Source: Panax quinquefolius (lineage: Eukaryota; Streptophyta; Magnoliopsida; Apiales; Araliaceae). From it: a stretch of DNA of 64,000 nt. The stretch is taken from the NCBI GenBank assembly GCA_020205615.1, contig CM035173.1, forward strand, positions 34,651,280 to 34,715,279, given 5' to 3'. Shown piece by piece: positions 42,827 through 55,527 of the stretch (positions within the stretch are counted from its first letter, which is position 1; every line of letters begins with the position of its first letter). The translations under genes were made by a program, and so were the position numbers. The notes under the pieces were generated by a model. It was not told the DNA's origin. It saw only the letters and a list, made by a program, of their open reading frames with translations, and did no database searches.

Positions 42827-45270
42827 ATGGCTTCCCAAAACCACGAGCGAGTTCTCCTATACTTGTAACACCCATCATTTGTGGTTCCACGAACCACGAT
42901 CTTCGTGAGGGACTTTGGTCTGAATCCCAAGCAGAAAACCGAAAACCCCCCTCAAGAATATTACGAGAATGCGGGGCGATTTTCGCGTACAACACCTCCT
43001 TATCATGGCGAAATTTGAATTGAAGAGGTTGAACTCGGTTCCACATTCGGATACCCGTCTTTGTTAGGGTACCCAGATCTGGTGAAGAAGATGTACAGCG
43101 GCTGAAGGAGGATGGACGGCCGTCTGCGGTGACCTTCTTTGGAGAAGGGGTTCGTTTCCCTCTTGGCGTCTTTTTATAGTGACCCTCTTTGGGGTTTTTG
43201 GGTGTAGGATTTTCTGGTTGGTCTTAGAACTCCTACATCCACATTACGGCCTTCGTGGCCATACGCCCGTGAATTGGGCGTCGAGCCTCCTGGACTTCTT
43301 CTTCTTTCTTGTATACAAGATAAGTACAATCCGAGGAGAAGGGTTGAGCCCTCGCAAACATTCTCAAAGTGCGGAGAAAAATTTGTGAGCGTTATTTGGT
43401 GAACACCCTTGACAATAGGGGATGGCACGAGAAATGGTTCTTCGTCAAAGGCCACGAGATCTCTTCTCTCCGAAATTTGGGCGGTGGCGAAAAAAATCTC
43501 TGGCGACTTTGGAGATGTTTAGAAGAGCGGGAAGTGGAAATGATGGAGCTTTTGACAACTTCCGAAGGAAGAGTGGAAATCGGACTCCTCTCGAAGCAAG
43601 CATGGTTATATGACCGTAAGCGTAAGTACCGATTTATTTCATATATTATATATTTTTGAAAATATTTCCATAATATATAATTATAACATGGAATTGTTTG
43701 ATTTGTGCGATATCTTTGATCGAATGAGAGCTCTGTAGAAATAAAGGAACTCGAAGATTTCTTTATGCAGGAAATCTTGAAGCAATTGAGGCCACACCAA
43801 TAAAAGCGACCCCGAAGTAGATCGACACGAAATTCATACGGATGAATTTCAAGCGGAAAAATAAGTAGAAGAGATTCTCGTACGAAGAGATTCTTCACCC
43901 TCGCGAAAAGAGAGAGCTACCGGAAAACCTAGGTCGATCCCTCTCGTAACTCCTCCGAACCCATACGTACGAAGCAGAACCAACCTCAAAACCCTTCCTC
44001 GATCGGGCGGTTTACTTGATCGTCGATCGAAGAGTATACTTAGGACCAAAAACTAAAAACAAAAATAACCCCTTTAGCTGCTTAGAAGAACTCGGGGTTC
44101 CTCGGTCTTGGTCGTTTCCACCCTTCGTGCCCCCAGCAGAAATCTGGATCGAAGAGGATGGTGACCGGGGCGAAGGGATTAGGCGTTATCGAGGAAGAGA
44201 AGCGTACCCACGAGAGCCATCAAGTTCGCTCTACCTCACCACCCAAAGAATCCACTCCGAACAAATCTCCATAATCAAGAAACTATTACATGCACGGACC
44301 CTACACCTCCCGAGCATTACTCTTTCCCCTGAAAGGCGAGAGAGACCCTCTCTGAGCGGCCGGTCCTTGGTCGAGTTATCATCTTTGAAGCCGTGGGATC
44401 AGAGCCACATGGCCTAGGTTTAACGCCTTGACTTTCCTTTCGACCTCTTGAACTTTCGTTCGACACACTTGATGACCATAGATTCGGTGATCATACTGAC
44501 GGAAATCTTTCTCGACGAGGAATGAGTTATTTGGCGAGGTAAAGAATAATCACTTCTTTCTCTACATCTCTATTTCCTTGAGTATTTTATACATTTGACT
44601 TAAATATCTTGAAAAATATGCGGGCTAATCTTTGTCTTGGACGATTGCGTCAAGAGACACATAAATGGAAAGCGAGGAAGATTTCATGCGCCGAGAGATA
44701 AACATCTTTGAAATCGACCTTAGGCCAGAAAAAAGCCGGTCGTGAAGATGCTTTTTTCATACCATCAGCGGTCTTGAGATAGAATTGGATCGGGCCAAGA
44801 TGGATTTGAAGACATCGATGAATGACCCGAGGACCCTGAGGATGAGTTGGGCTGCGTCAAAAGCCGACCGACAAACTCGACCAACTGAATCTTTGGTTTG
44901 GTTGAAGAGAACTTACTCTGAAGCGAAAAATGAGGAGTTCTCTTGATTGACCGAAGCTTAATCCTGACTTGGTGAAGGTAGAGGCGAAGATTCGAGGATG
45001 AAGTCAGAAGGCATAAGACCAAGCGTCAAGCTCGCCGTAAGATAAAGGACCTTGAGGGCGAGGCCTGATTACGGTGAAGAGCTCAGGGAGCGATTGAGCG
45101 AGTATAGAGACTTCGGATGAACTCGATGTAGAGATCGTGAAGGTTTATTAGGAGAGGATATGAGGATTTATCGGGAGCGAGGGAAAGAGAAGCTATCGGT
45201 TGCTTCAATTTGGACTCGGCTTTGCTTTCGATTCAGATGATGAAGGCGGTGCACGAACATTTATCACGTT
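42827..45270 (+). pseudogene. Antisense ORF of the second Tat element, degenerate
   Basis: This is homologous to 37188-34690 but on the plus strand, since the element is inverted. Recognisable parts, in order: start MASQNHERVLLYL, LLGYPDLVKKMYSG, VTLFGVFGC-type Transposase_28 block (43170-43388), HEKWFFVKGHEISSLRN and LLSKQAWLYDRKR before a GTAAGT donor near 43624. The linker PPFVPPAEIWIEEDGDRGEG lies near 44130, and the C-terminus RERGKEKLSVAS near 45180. Frameshifts occur every 50-150 bp. The preserved order, including the intron place, supports the gene model of the better copy. Confidence 0.75.
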
Positions 45271-45639
45271 TTTTGGTTCTATGTAAATATTTAAACTTTT
45301 CATGTTCATGTAATTAATTTACAATCGACTTAAATGAAATGAACATTTTATGCTTATTGATAAATCTTTAGCTTTATCTTGATTATGACTTGATTCGTCG
45401 ATTATCTTGTCGATAACTTAGTGTCGATAAGTTGAAATAATGAACTAGATATGGCATATAACGAGTTAACTTATGCGATGAAGTGAATTGAATTTTCTGA
45501 GACGAGATTGAGTTAAGCGAACTAATAAATTGAACTCGACACTTAAACAAAATAAATAATTTATACTCATTGATGCAGAAGAGTGAGATCGATCATCATC
45601 GTGAAGTAAATTTGGACGACAAACGAGATAAGAACCAAG
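45271..45639. other. AT-rich spacer of the second Tat element
   Basis: Equivalent in place to 34421-34689. I see no ORF or clear repeat. Confidence 0.5.
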
Positions 45640-46110
45640 CATAAGGATTAATAATGACCATTGACTTATCACCACGATAAGATCGATATAGGACCGAAAA
45701 GGACACAGGGCTACCATCGAATGGCGGTGAGTCTACCGTACCTCCTTACACCATAGTGACCATCGGACCGATAGTGACCATTGACTTACCACCACGATAA
45801 GATCGATATAGGACCGAAAAGGACACGAATGGCGGGGCTACCATCGAATGGCCCATAGTGAGTCCTACCAATAGTGACCATTGACTTACCACACGATAAG
45901 ATCGATATAGGACCAAAAGGACACAGGGCATCGAAGTGAGTGACCTCCGGACCATAGTGAGTCGGACGATAGTGACCATTGACTTATCACCACGATAAGA
46001 TCGATATAGGACCAAAAAGGACACAGGGCTACCATCGAATGGCCGGTGAGTCCTACCGTACCTCCTTACACCATAGTGACCATCGGACCGATAAGACCGG
46101 TGATAATTTG
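45640..46110 (-). repeat. Post-integrase tandem repeats with hairpin units (second Tat element)
   Basis: About four imperfect units contain GTGACCATTGACTTATCACC, ACGATAAGATCGATATAGGA and GGGCTACCATCGAATGG. Each holds a short inverted repeat CTTATC-ACCAC-GATAAG or a close variant (45665-45681, 45785-45801, 45885-45900, 45983-45999). Frames predicted across it, rich in RSYR-type motifs, are repeat translations. Confidence 0.85.
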
Positions 46111-46149
46111 TGGAAAAGTGATCTTTTATTGATATCAAACGGTTGTGTC

Positions 46150-49100
46150 TGGACTTAGATAATCGACTTAAACTTTATTGAAAATACTTAGAAGCTGCCG
46201 GCGTACCATGTATTCTTGATCTCGGAACCATCAAGTGCCTTTAATCGATAAGTACACGGCTTTGGTACTTGATCACTTCATATAGCCCTTCCCGATTTGG
46301 CATTAGCTTTCCGTGTTTTGAGGTGTAGAAGCTTGGCTTCTCACGAGAAGCGAAGTCTCCACCCGAATCTCTGAAGTTTGGCGCCCTTGTTATAATGTTT
46401 GGCCACCCGCCGTTGATAAGCGACCCGATTTGATTAAAGCTTCCTCTCGACTTCGTCTAGCGAGGTCAAGTTAGCCTTGATCCTTCATCGTTGTAGATTT
46501 CTTTGAATTGACTTACGAAGACTTGGAGATCCGATTTATTTGGGACTAAGGCATCGATACCATAGGCCGATCGGAAGGCGAATCCCGTAGTAGTCCTCGG
46601 CGTAGTTCGGTATGCCACGTACGCTCGTGATTCTTACGGCCATCTCCCTTAGCTTCATCAATCTACGCTTTATTAGATTCGTGACGTCTGTTGGTCACCT
46701 CAACTTGCCCATTCATTGTGGATGAGCCAGAAGTCTTCTTGTCTTTGAATCCCAAATCGTTCAAAAATTCTTCAAATTTTGAACCCACTGCTGGCGTCCA
46801 TTGTCAGATATCAATACCTTAGGGATCGGCGAAACACCACAGACTCCTTTCATAAACTTTAAGCACTCTGTTACATTATCGGCCAAAGTGGTTTCGCCTC
46901 TACCCACTTAGTCGTATAATCAATAATAGCAACTATGTGAAGCTAACGACCTTTAGCTTTAGAGTACTTGGTCCCGATATATCCACCCCCAGACGGTGAA
47001 GGGTATAGGAGATAGAATCGAGTATAACTCTTAGGTGGTGATAATAGAACCGGACTATTGAGTTGGCATTTTCACATTTCTTGGCGTACTCTGTAGCTTC
47101 TTTGAAAATTGTCGATTGATAGTAACCTTGTCGAAGTACTTTATATGCAAAGACTTGGCGACCGTATGATCATGCATAAATCCTTCATGAACTTCCAGAA
47201 GAAGCATACTCGGCTTTGGACGGAACCAAACATTTCAATAATGGTGAGGAAAATGCCGATCGATAAAGATCCCCATCGATAAGGTGAAATTAGTACTCTT
47301 GTACTTGATCTTCTTTGCTGACATTTGATCAGAAGGAAGGGCGCCATCGCGAATACTCGATGTGAGGGGTCATCCAAGCGGTTTGTTAGATTCGATGCAC
47401 ATCATCTTTTTTCGTCTTTGAACACTTTAAAATTTCTTTGCAAAATTTCCAAATACTGCCGATCCGTGAAAGACATACGCATCCGTAGTGGGCGATTTCG
47501 ACAAAGCATCAATGCGATAGAATTGTCGTTTCGCTCTATACCACGAAACTTAAATGAAGCAAAAAATTGAAGTTGGTTTCTTAACTCGCGGATATTTGAT
47601 CATTCGGTCCCCCGAGCTTCGTAATCTCCGGCAATTTGTTTAACGACCATTTGAGAATCACTTATAGATAATCAATTGTTGGACTTGAGACTCTTTGCTA
47701 ATCGGACTTTTCTTAACAACCCGTACTCGGCCTCATTTATTCGTTGCTTTAAACCCGAATCGATGGCTTTCTTTGGACCTTAAATCCTCCGGACTTATTA
47801 AAATAATTCTGCTCCACTACGATCGTCGTAGAGGATCCATCTGCATCTGGCGTCCACGCCCCGACCTGTTGAAGAAGCGGCCTTTGCTCGATCAGAAGAT
47901 TGACTCCGGTAACTCGCATCGCGCGGTGAGCGGCATTCTACCATAAAAGTCGGCCGAGGCTTGGCCTTTGATGGCGATTCGGGGATGATACTCGATAAAA
48001 AATTGGGATAACTCCATAGTCCATGCTGCTAGTCTACTGCGAGACCTCGGCTTGCCCGTCACCTTCTTGATGGGTGATCCGTGTAGGCGACCGAGTCGAC
48101 CTTGAAAATCTTGCCGAAGCTTTCTCTGGCAATTATTAAAGCAAAGGCAAATTTTCGATGTTAGGATACTGGTTTGACATCTCGTGGGGCGTGGTGGCGT
48201 AATAGGCCGGATCTTTGCTTCCTTTGATCTCCCGAATCAAAGCGCTCCAGCGCTTAAGGAGGCTGGCATGAGGTACAAATATAAAGTCTCTCTTTGGGAC
48301 GGGCTTGACCGATAAAGGAATAGAAAGCGGAATCGTCTTTATACCTTGGAAAGCGTCTTCACACTCGGAAGTCCTTTGGAGCGTCTTCGCATTCTTGGTC
48401 CCTTTGATGTCGAAGAAAGGAAGACATCTCTGCTGCGATTTGGCGGCGAACCTCCTTAAAAGCCATGATCCTACCCGGTCGAATGATTTGAGCGTCCTTG
48501 AATGGTGAGGAGTCTTCATGTCGAGGATGGCTGGATCTTCTGCGGATTGGCCTCGATGCCCCTTTGGTGACGGATAACCCGAAACTTTCCGGCACCAAGG
48601 TAGAAAGTACATTTGGTCGGGTTGAGTCGCGATTATCGATGACGAATAGTTTGAAAGCATTCCTCTAGATCGTCAAATGTTTACGAATTTGCATACTCTT
48701 CACGATCATATCATCTACATAAACCTCCATGTTCCTCCCCATTTGTCTATCGAATATAAAGTTCATCATCCTCGATAGGTAGCTCCGGCATTAATGAGGC
48801 CAAAAGTCATTTTTTGTATCGTGCCGAGCGTGTGTAATGTAATAATATTGTTTTGGAATGTCTTCTTTGCACATGGATATTTGATGATAACTGAAAAAGC
48901 ATCCATAAAACTTAATAATCGTACCGAAGTGGCATCGATGAAATTTGATCGATATGGGGGAGAGGATAAAAGTCCTTGAGACGAGCTTTGTTAAGGTCGG
49001 TGTAGTCGATCTGAACTTCGCCACTTTCCATTATGCTTACACTGATACTACATTTCTTTATCCACTCCGGGTAATCAATCGTAGATGAAGTCGTGACCGA

Positions 49101-50400
49101 CAATTTTGCAACCTCTTCATCGATGATCCTTTGGCGTTCTGGAGCAAATATCCTTTCTTCGATGAGGCGGCTTCTTGAAGGATCTATTTCGATTTATGCT
49201 CGGCAACCTTCCGGCTAACTCGGGCATATCTTGTGGTTCCCATGCAAAAATATCGACATAGCATCGTAAGAGTTCCATAAGATTCGTCAGAAGAGGTTAC
49301 AGCGAACCGAACCGATCCTCTTTGTCTTATCAAACTTTCAGACGACCGATTCAATCTCCTCCGTCCCCAGTGAAGATTACCAAGGGTTACGAGCTACTCT
49401 CGGTGAAGGGTTCGATTTCAATTGCCATCGTCTTTCTTTGTTTCTTGGCGCCCATTAGGATGAAATAGCGAATTAGATAATATCATCTCGGGCGAGATCT
49501 AAGTCACCCATCACCTCTCTACTCCGTGTCTTTGTAGAATTTGATTTTGAAATGTGGGATGGAATTCTGACTTGAAGAAGCGATCGGCGTGGGTCTTCCC
49601 AAAATGGCGTTGTGGTAGAATCCACATGTCTGACGTAAAATTTACAAGTTATCTCCACTTGTTGGTAGTCTTAGAAGATGACGGGGAGTTGATAGTGCGC
49701 CACTTTGGTGGATCGTTCTTAGAAACCATATAGAGGAGCCTCTGTCAGGCCTCCATTTTGTGCTCATCGAGATGCATTCTTTGATAAGCATGGGCATAAA
49801 GAATGTCCACAGAAGATCCGTTATCTATCGACATCGTTTCACATCCACCGAACCCACTTGCATTTGTGATCACGGTGCCCCTTCATGCGGTTGATGGGCT
49901 CAGAAGGATAATCGCGCATCAAGTAAATGAAATAATAGTTCACAGAAAGGCTGTGATCGACCTTGAGTAGCATCATTATTGACATAAGCCCGAATCAAGA
50001 TAAGACCTCTCTCTTCTCCCTACTAATTTCCCAGCAGACCCACGGTTATTACATCAACGACTTGCCTTGGCGGTGGTGGAGCATTTTGAAGCGGTGGTAC
50101 TTGAGCCGTTTGAGCAGTGCGATTAATAACTGCTTGATCTTGGCGGTCTTTCGACCACATATTGAATCGTGAATGCCACTTTTAATCTTGCTTTCTACAA
50201 AATCCTTTAAATGACACTTTCATTAGTGTCGTGACCGGTGACTTGATGATAACCACAATATTTGCGAGGGTTGCCATGTCCGTTTTGTAATTATCACGAG
50301 GTGGTTCAAAGAAAATTTGGTTTGGATTCGATCCAAAATTATCGACCTCTCTGTATTCATTTGGGTATAAACCTTATTAACCTTGGGTAGGAGCAATTGT
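46150..50400 (-). pseudogene. Tat pol (protease, RT, RNase H, integrase), highly degenerate
   Basis: Landmarks on the minus strand: gag zinc-like motif YCGYHQVTGHDTNES near 50260, protease IDNGSSVDILYAHAYQRMHL near 49835, TDLNKARLKDFYPLPHIDQI at 49030-48960, the RT box VYVDDMIVKS near 48720, and FLPWCRKVSGYPSP with LDMKTP at 48600-48510. These are followed by CLPFFDIKGTKNAK near 48420, then integrase remnants (47150-46600). The end reads like YRLKALDGSEIKNT near 46220. Each landmark lies in the order of the intact-like copy, but frames change constantly, so no enzyme can be made. Confidence 0.82.
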
Positions 50401-50639
50401 ACGATTCTTTGCTTATCGCCACGAGTTCTTTATCTTCTTGAACTACCATACGCCCTTTGGTTGTATCCTCCCCTCTTCTACGATCGACATCGGTCTTGGG
50501 AACCTCTACCTCCTTTAATTGGCTCAAAGAAGGATTCTTGGACTATTCATAGCCTCTTCCACAACAATATAGCCCTCTGCGCTTGTCGAGAAGGCCTGCT
50601 GAAACTTTTCGGATGGTGAAACATCAATTTCTTTACCAA

Positions 50640-51932
50640 TTTCTCGATTTAATTAGATCCAGCCCATTACGGAACAATCCAATGACTTGGAGATCATTAA
50701 GATCGGACACTGTCAATAGCTTCCTAAACCTCTTTACATATTGGCTAAAGATTCATTGGTGAAGCTATGGGACTTGTCTTTAAAAAAACTGTAGGCTTTC
50801 CCCTTCTTCGGTTGCTTCCAAAGCAGGCATGGAACTTATCACAAAGTTCGGTCCACGAGGAGATAGAATCCGATGGTAAAGTCCCCATCCAGCGTCTCGC
50901 GTCTTTTCTCAAAGTAGTGACAAAAGTGTGACATTTAGCGACATCGGTGAAGTCGTAGTAATCCATTAATTCGATTGACGCTTTGACTATGGTCATAAGG
51001 ATCTCTCGACCCATCATAGCTTTCCATGCGAGGTAACTTTTTTGGTAGCATCGCTTTCTCTCCGGAGAATATCGGAGAAAAAAGGGCGCCTTCTTTCGAA
51101 GTATCCTTCACTGTTGGACCTCGACCCGATTGTTTTGGAGTTCTTTCGACTCTCTTACGGAAAATCAACACCTTGCCGGGTTGTGATGAGATCTCCTTCT
51201 CTCTGGCGACATTAGGCTTGGAATGGATCGACCCTTCCTGCCGATCTCCACGCCCTTGCGGGACTTCTTGATTTACTAAGTCGTAAAATTTCATCCTCGT
51301 GATGAGAAACGATTGTGACGGTATTCTCCCGCCGGGTTTCGGCATAATTTCTCTCGACACGCTTCTTCGTCTTTCATCGTTGTGATGAATTGATCTAACG
51401 ATTGTCGATTGCCTTCTTCCGAGGTAGAAGGCGTTCTGCTCTCGATCTCCTCTCTTGTGAGAATGATCCACGGACACGTCGTAGAATGTTCCGGCTCCTT
51501 ACCACCCAGGCGGGTACCTCCTTATACTATTTCCGTCTCTTGAATGAAAATGGCTAGATGCTTCGTCTCTCGACTCATTCACACGAAGCATTTGTTGGCT
51601 ATATCTTTCCTTTGTCTTACGAGAACCTCAAAGCCTTATCGGCGCCGTCGCCGTCCTCGCTTGACTTGGTAGCTCGGTCTTCTTGACCACTTGGCGATGA
51701 GTCTGGTTGGCGCGACCCTTCTGGCGTTCTGGATTGGGATCACGCCCCTTATCGGCGTTGAAAACTAACTTAAAATCGGCTCCACCGTGGATCTTGGACG
51801 AAGTTCTTTGGTGTTTTAGAAGCCGTGCTCTCGTGAGCACTTTTAGAAGGACCAGCGATCCTTCTTTGAAATCTGGCGATGATGAACTATGACCATTTAC
51901 GCCGCCTTAGGTGTTCCATCTCTACTCCTCAT
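50640..51932 (-). pseudogene. Tat gag, degenerate
   Basis: Start at the ATG of MRSRDGTPKAA (51932), homologous to MVRSRADTPEG in the other Tat copy. The capsid part reads MESYDGSRDPYDHSQSVNRI, YYDFTDVAKCHTFVTTLRKD, ARRWMGTLPSDSISSWTELC and FHACFGSNRRRGKPT (51070-50800). Several frameshifts are present. Gag would form the particle. Confidence 0.85.
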
Positions 51933-51990
51933 CATCTTTGAAAGCAAATTTAAACAATTGTGATTGAAAAGAGCCCTCCTTCAGCCTTGA

Positions 51991-52711
51991 TATTAGCATG
52001 AGATCTTTTCGTCACGTCCGATCGATCACCTAAAAGCGTCACGATCTGCAGCGTAAAACGATAAACACCTGAAAAAGCGGCGGTTCCGTCGGGGATAGCT
52101 TCGAGCGTGAGAGTCGGTATGTGAATTCACGAGGTTTATCGAAAGCGGAGGCTATATCGCTAGTGTATTGATAGAAAAAATGATAATTCTCTGTGTGTAT
52201 GTGATTCTAAATGAAGAAGTGTATGAGAACATACCTCTTGGTGGAGACTTCCTTGCCAAGTTATACCCTCCTTGCACAATTAAGTGCCACCCACTACTAC
52301 TTACGACACATTCCCTTTGCAGATGGGTTCTGCCATTGCATGTAGTTTATTCTCTTCTTTTGATCAACTTTATTACTCTGGTAAATAGATTATAATCCCA
52401 TCCACATTAATGCATGGCGGGTTTTTTAGTCGGCCAAACATGCTTTTTCATCATTCTGGTCAAAGATTATAGATATTTAAAATGTCTAAAGGATTGATCC
52501 ATTGACGGCCGGTCTTATAATATAATGATTGGGCTTAATGATTTTCATAATAATAATGATGATTGGGCCAAAGAGATAAAATATCACGACCCAAATGACC
52601 CTTTTGAACCCTACCTTAAATTGAATAATAAAGGCCCGATAGAATGATCGAAAAAAGAATAAGCCCGATATATTAGAACCCTACTATAAAGAGATAAAAT
52701 ATGAATTGTGT
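51991..52711 (-). repeat. 5' LTR of the minus-strand Tat element, with an internal duplication
   Basis: Matches 41812-42460. At the right side the LTR-end motif GAGATAAAATAT appears twice (about 52572 and 52697). This leaves two candidate LTR starts, one near 52597 and one near 52711. A small duplication or rearrangement has happened there. Confidence 0.72.
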
Positions 52712-52959
52712 ATGTATTTTATCTTTTTAAATCCGGTATTACGCATGAGTTTGTTGAGATTAAAAACGTCACTTAGAATCAAGATGGATGACACAAATGT
52801 ATTGGGAATTCACCAAACATAGTTGAGAATCACTATGTGGTACACCAGATCACCACATGGATCATGACTTCTTCGAGTTAGAGCAACTCAATAAATATGA
52901 TGATGTTAAGATCTAAAGAAAATTGAATCTCACCAAGAGGAAAGACGGAATGGATCACA
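52712..52959 (+). other. Leader of the pol-less element, continued
   Basis: Non-coding sequence after the nested Tat element. No repeat or ORF stands out. Confidence 0.5.
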
Positions 52960-55190
52960 AATTACTACCAAGGAAGGGTGAAGGTCAAGTCTAGGGCCCA
53001 AAGACGTTATAATGACCAAACTACCATTGAAAGGAGGACAACCCATTATTCATCTCTTGTTCGGACCATAAGCTCAATCATTCAAGAGTTGTGTTACGCG
53101 AAGAATGAGAGACAACTCTCACATTTTAAAAAAAAGTATTTCACGAAGTTTTCTTTACTTTCGATTTCTCAAAGTAAAGAAAACTGGGGGAATGAGAACT
53201 CCATAATTCCAAATTTTCAAATCAAGGGAAGTACATTATACGATTCCTTACATATTTGCATTCATACATATGTACACATGTGTTAATATATAAATGCCCA
53301 TATAATTAACAAATTTGGTTCTGTTATAGGACAATATCCATGAAATATATATATTCTCGACAGAGCATCCTCCGGAGTTGGCAGACGAGTTTAATAAACC
53401 CTTTTCAAATGGTCTCCCCTTGGGAGGATGATTCATATGAAAGGGTTAACGAACTCAATTTTGAAGATGGCCAAGAAGCAACTCCACAAGAAAGCCTGAA
53501 GGATGTTTGACACAAGACTAACTACCAAACAAAGGGAGTACCAAAATAAAAGAAATGAATAAGAGAAGAAGAACTCAACAGTTCCCCTCTTAGGATTCAA
53601 CCCCTAGGAGGCACACTTTTTTTTACAAGGTCCAAATAAAACTTTGGTTATCATGACGAGCAGGATGACTAATATTAAGGAAAGCTGCAAGAAATACAAG
53701 AGGACATAGGGATGAGCTCCCTCAAGTCCTTCATATGCGAGGGGCCAAAGATCATGACAGCATGAAAAAGGTGAGGAAGAAAGTGGAGAGCATGCAAATA
53801 TTGTGCAACTGGAGATGCTCAAGGCATTGAAGGAAGCACGGGAAGGACATGGGATGATACTGGCTATGATGCTGGAAATGCAGAGGAAACAAGAGAAAAT
53901 GGAGAATTTCCACCAGTAGTTGATGCAAATCCCCACTTTCAAGACCATGTTCCTAGGCAATTTGCAGGGAGAACAAGCAGGAGTGGAGGACAACAACAAC
54001 GATAGCAACAATAAGGAGAATCAGATTGCACCTCCATTGACGGAGAATCAGTCCATTCTAATCATCCATCTAGAACCTCATAACAGTGGTGACGTGCCAC
54101 AACCCAGACTGGAAGTCAGCCAGCCTCAGAAAAATATCATTTCAACCACTATCCCCGCATTTTCACAATTGCAGATATCAACCATCCCAAGCCTTGTCTA
54201 ATGAACCAACCCACAAGCACAACCGATACAGAATTTACATGATGCCAGTATATTAGCCAATTTTTGTACCATACACACGGCCAATGCAGCAATACATCAC
54301 AACACAACGAAGAGTCCATACCATAAGCCAGTATGTGACGAAGGATGATATGATTGATGTGATCAATTAACTTCGCAAGTAGACGCCCCGACATTCGGAG
54401 TTAGACTTTACTCCACCCTACCCGGCATACATTCGGAGACAGCCATACCCAGCAAGGCATATTAAGCATCCCCCGCATTTTTAAAATACAATGGGGAGAC
54501 CAAAAATGCCAGGGAACATATTGCCAGAAATAGGTAACTATTGTAGAGCTCATGCGATTCAAGCAGGAGCTGAACGAGGAGCTGTTAGATTATGTGGATA
54601 GATTTAGGTCCTGAGCAAAGAAGTGTGCAGAGCCAATCAAGAAAAAAAACTTGGTCAGCATATGCAAAAAATGGTGCTTTAGATACCTTCAAGCCCCATC
54701 TCATTACAAAAGTATGTGACTCATTCGCGACCCTCTCATTTTTTGCACAAAACTTAGGAGGAATCATGACTTTGCCCACTAGCCATGCGACGATTACATG
54801 GAAGGGTAAGAGGACGACAACTGTGGCTTTGGCATATTCTCAGTCAAAACCACAAGGGAAAAAAATGGGAAAAACGAGAGAAATGTTGAATGAAGTAAAG
54901 GAAAGCCCGGGGTCAAGTATACAAGAATGCCAGTTCCAGAGGCCATCACATGCAGTGAGAAGGCATTCAGGGGCCTGTATGAACAATGGGTTGAACATGG
55001 AGTGGTGAAACCTCCCAGGACCATATCTATGGTGACGGAAGAGATGAAAAAAAAAAGACCAGACTTCTATGTGTACCACTAACACGTAGGACACTCCATC
55101 ATGGACTGTTATAGTCTGCGAAGGATCTATCACAAGAAGTTAGTAACAGGAGAAATCAAATTGGAAAGGGAAATACCGTGCTAAACAAGC
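52960..55190 (+). pseudogene. Tat-type gag of the pol-less element
   Basis: Segments in shifting frames give a charged N-terminus (52978-53286), a helical stretch ALKEAREGHGMILAMMLEMQ near 53820, a Pro/Gln/Asn-rich region (53920-54201), then FRSWAKKCAEP-type sequence near 54600 where Tat gag capsids have FRSWALKC. A nucleocapsid motif YVYH, then HVGHSIMDCYSLRRIYHKKL, lies at 55065-55140. The first Cys of that motif has become Tyr. Only gag is recognisable before the repeats begin, with no protease motif downstream. It would package element RNA together with enzymes from a helper element. Confidence 0.75.
53148..53184 (+). other. Perfect 14-bp hairpin near the start of gag
   Basis: GTTTTCTTTACTTT (53148-53161) and its exact complement AAAGTAAAGAAAAC (53171-53184) are separated by a 9-nt loop. 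It lies between the PBS and the main gag body. Such a structure could act in RNA packaging, dimerisation or processing. The role is inference. Confidence 0.85.
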
Positions 55191-55527
55191 CACTGTCCAA
55201 ACATCTTATCAGATAATAGAACTCCTTCCATCAATAAAGATGTAAAAATTTTGATGGAGAGATACATGGTGAGACACTATAAATCATCACCTCATTACCC
55301 AAAGGTAATGGATAAGCAAAGGCCACGAACAAAATCTTGATCAAGATTCTCTCAAAAAATCCAAGATGATCACCCAAAGACATGAGAAGTTTTGTTACAC
55401 AAGCTTCATCAACACAAGATGATGGACATCCCAAATACTGGCTCACCGTTGAAAGATCTCTGAACTGTAGATACAAGAATAACAAAAAATTCACCCAAGA
55501 TGGTGGTCTACTCTAAATAGTGGCCAA
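55191..55527 (+). other. Spacer between gag and the tandem repeats, where pol would be expected
   Basis: About 340 bp with no protease or RT motif in any frame. It joins the gag end to the 3' repeat region directly. Confidence 0.6.

Larger units (their letters stand above)
41812..52711 (-). mobile_element. Second Tat-lineage element, minus strand, nested in the leader of the pol-less element
   Basis: The order mirrors the Tat element at 13140-38198 in reverse: LTR (41812-42460), PPT complement (42461-42475), antisense ORF now on the plus strand (42827-45270), hairpin repeats (45640-46110), pol (46150-50400), gag (50640-51932), PBS region and LTR (51991-52711). Homology is clear but divergence is high, with very many small indels. 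Edges, especially the right one, are approximate and no target duplication could be confirmed. Confidence 0.87.

Noticed and set aside
44016..44417. Possible host gene on the plus strand
   Set aside because: Its order and flanks match the linker part of the Tat antisense ORF (inverted copy), so it is element sequence.
53604..54011. Cys/Ser-rich minus-strand ORF of 135 codons
   Set aside because: It is the shadow of the plus-strand gag coding sequence (helical ALKEAREGHG region) of the pol-less element.
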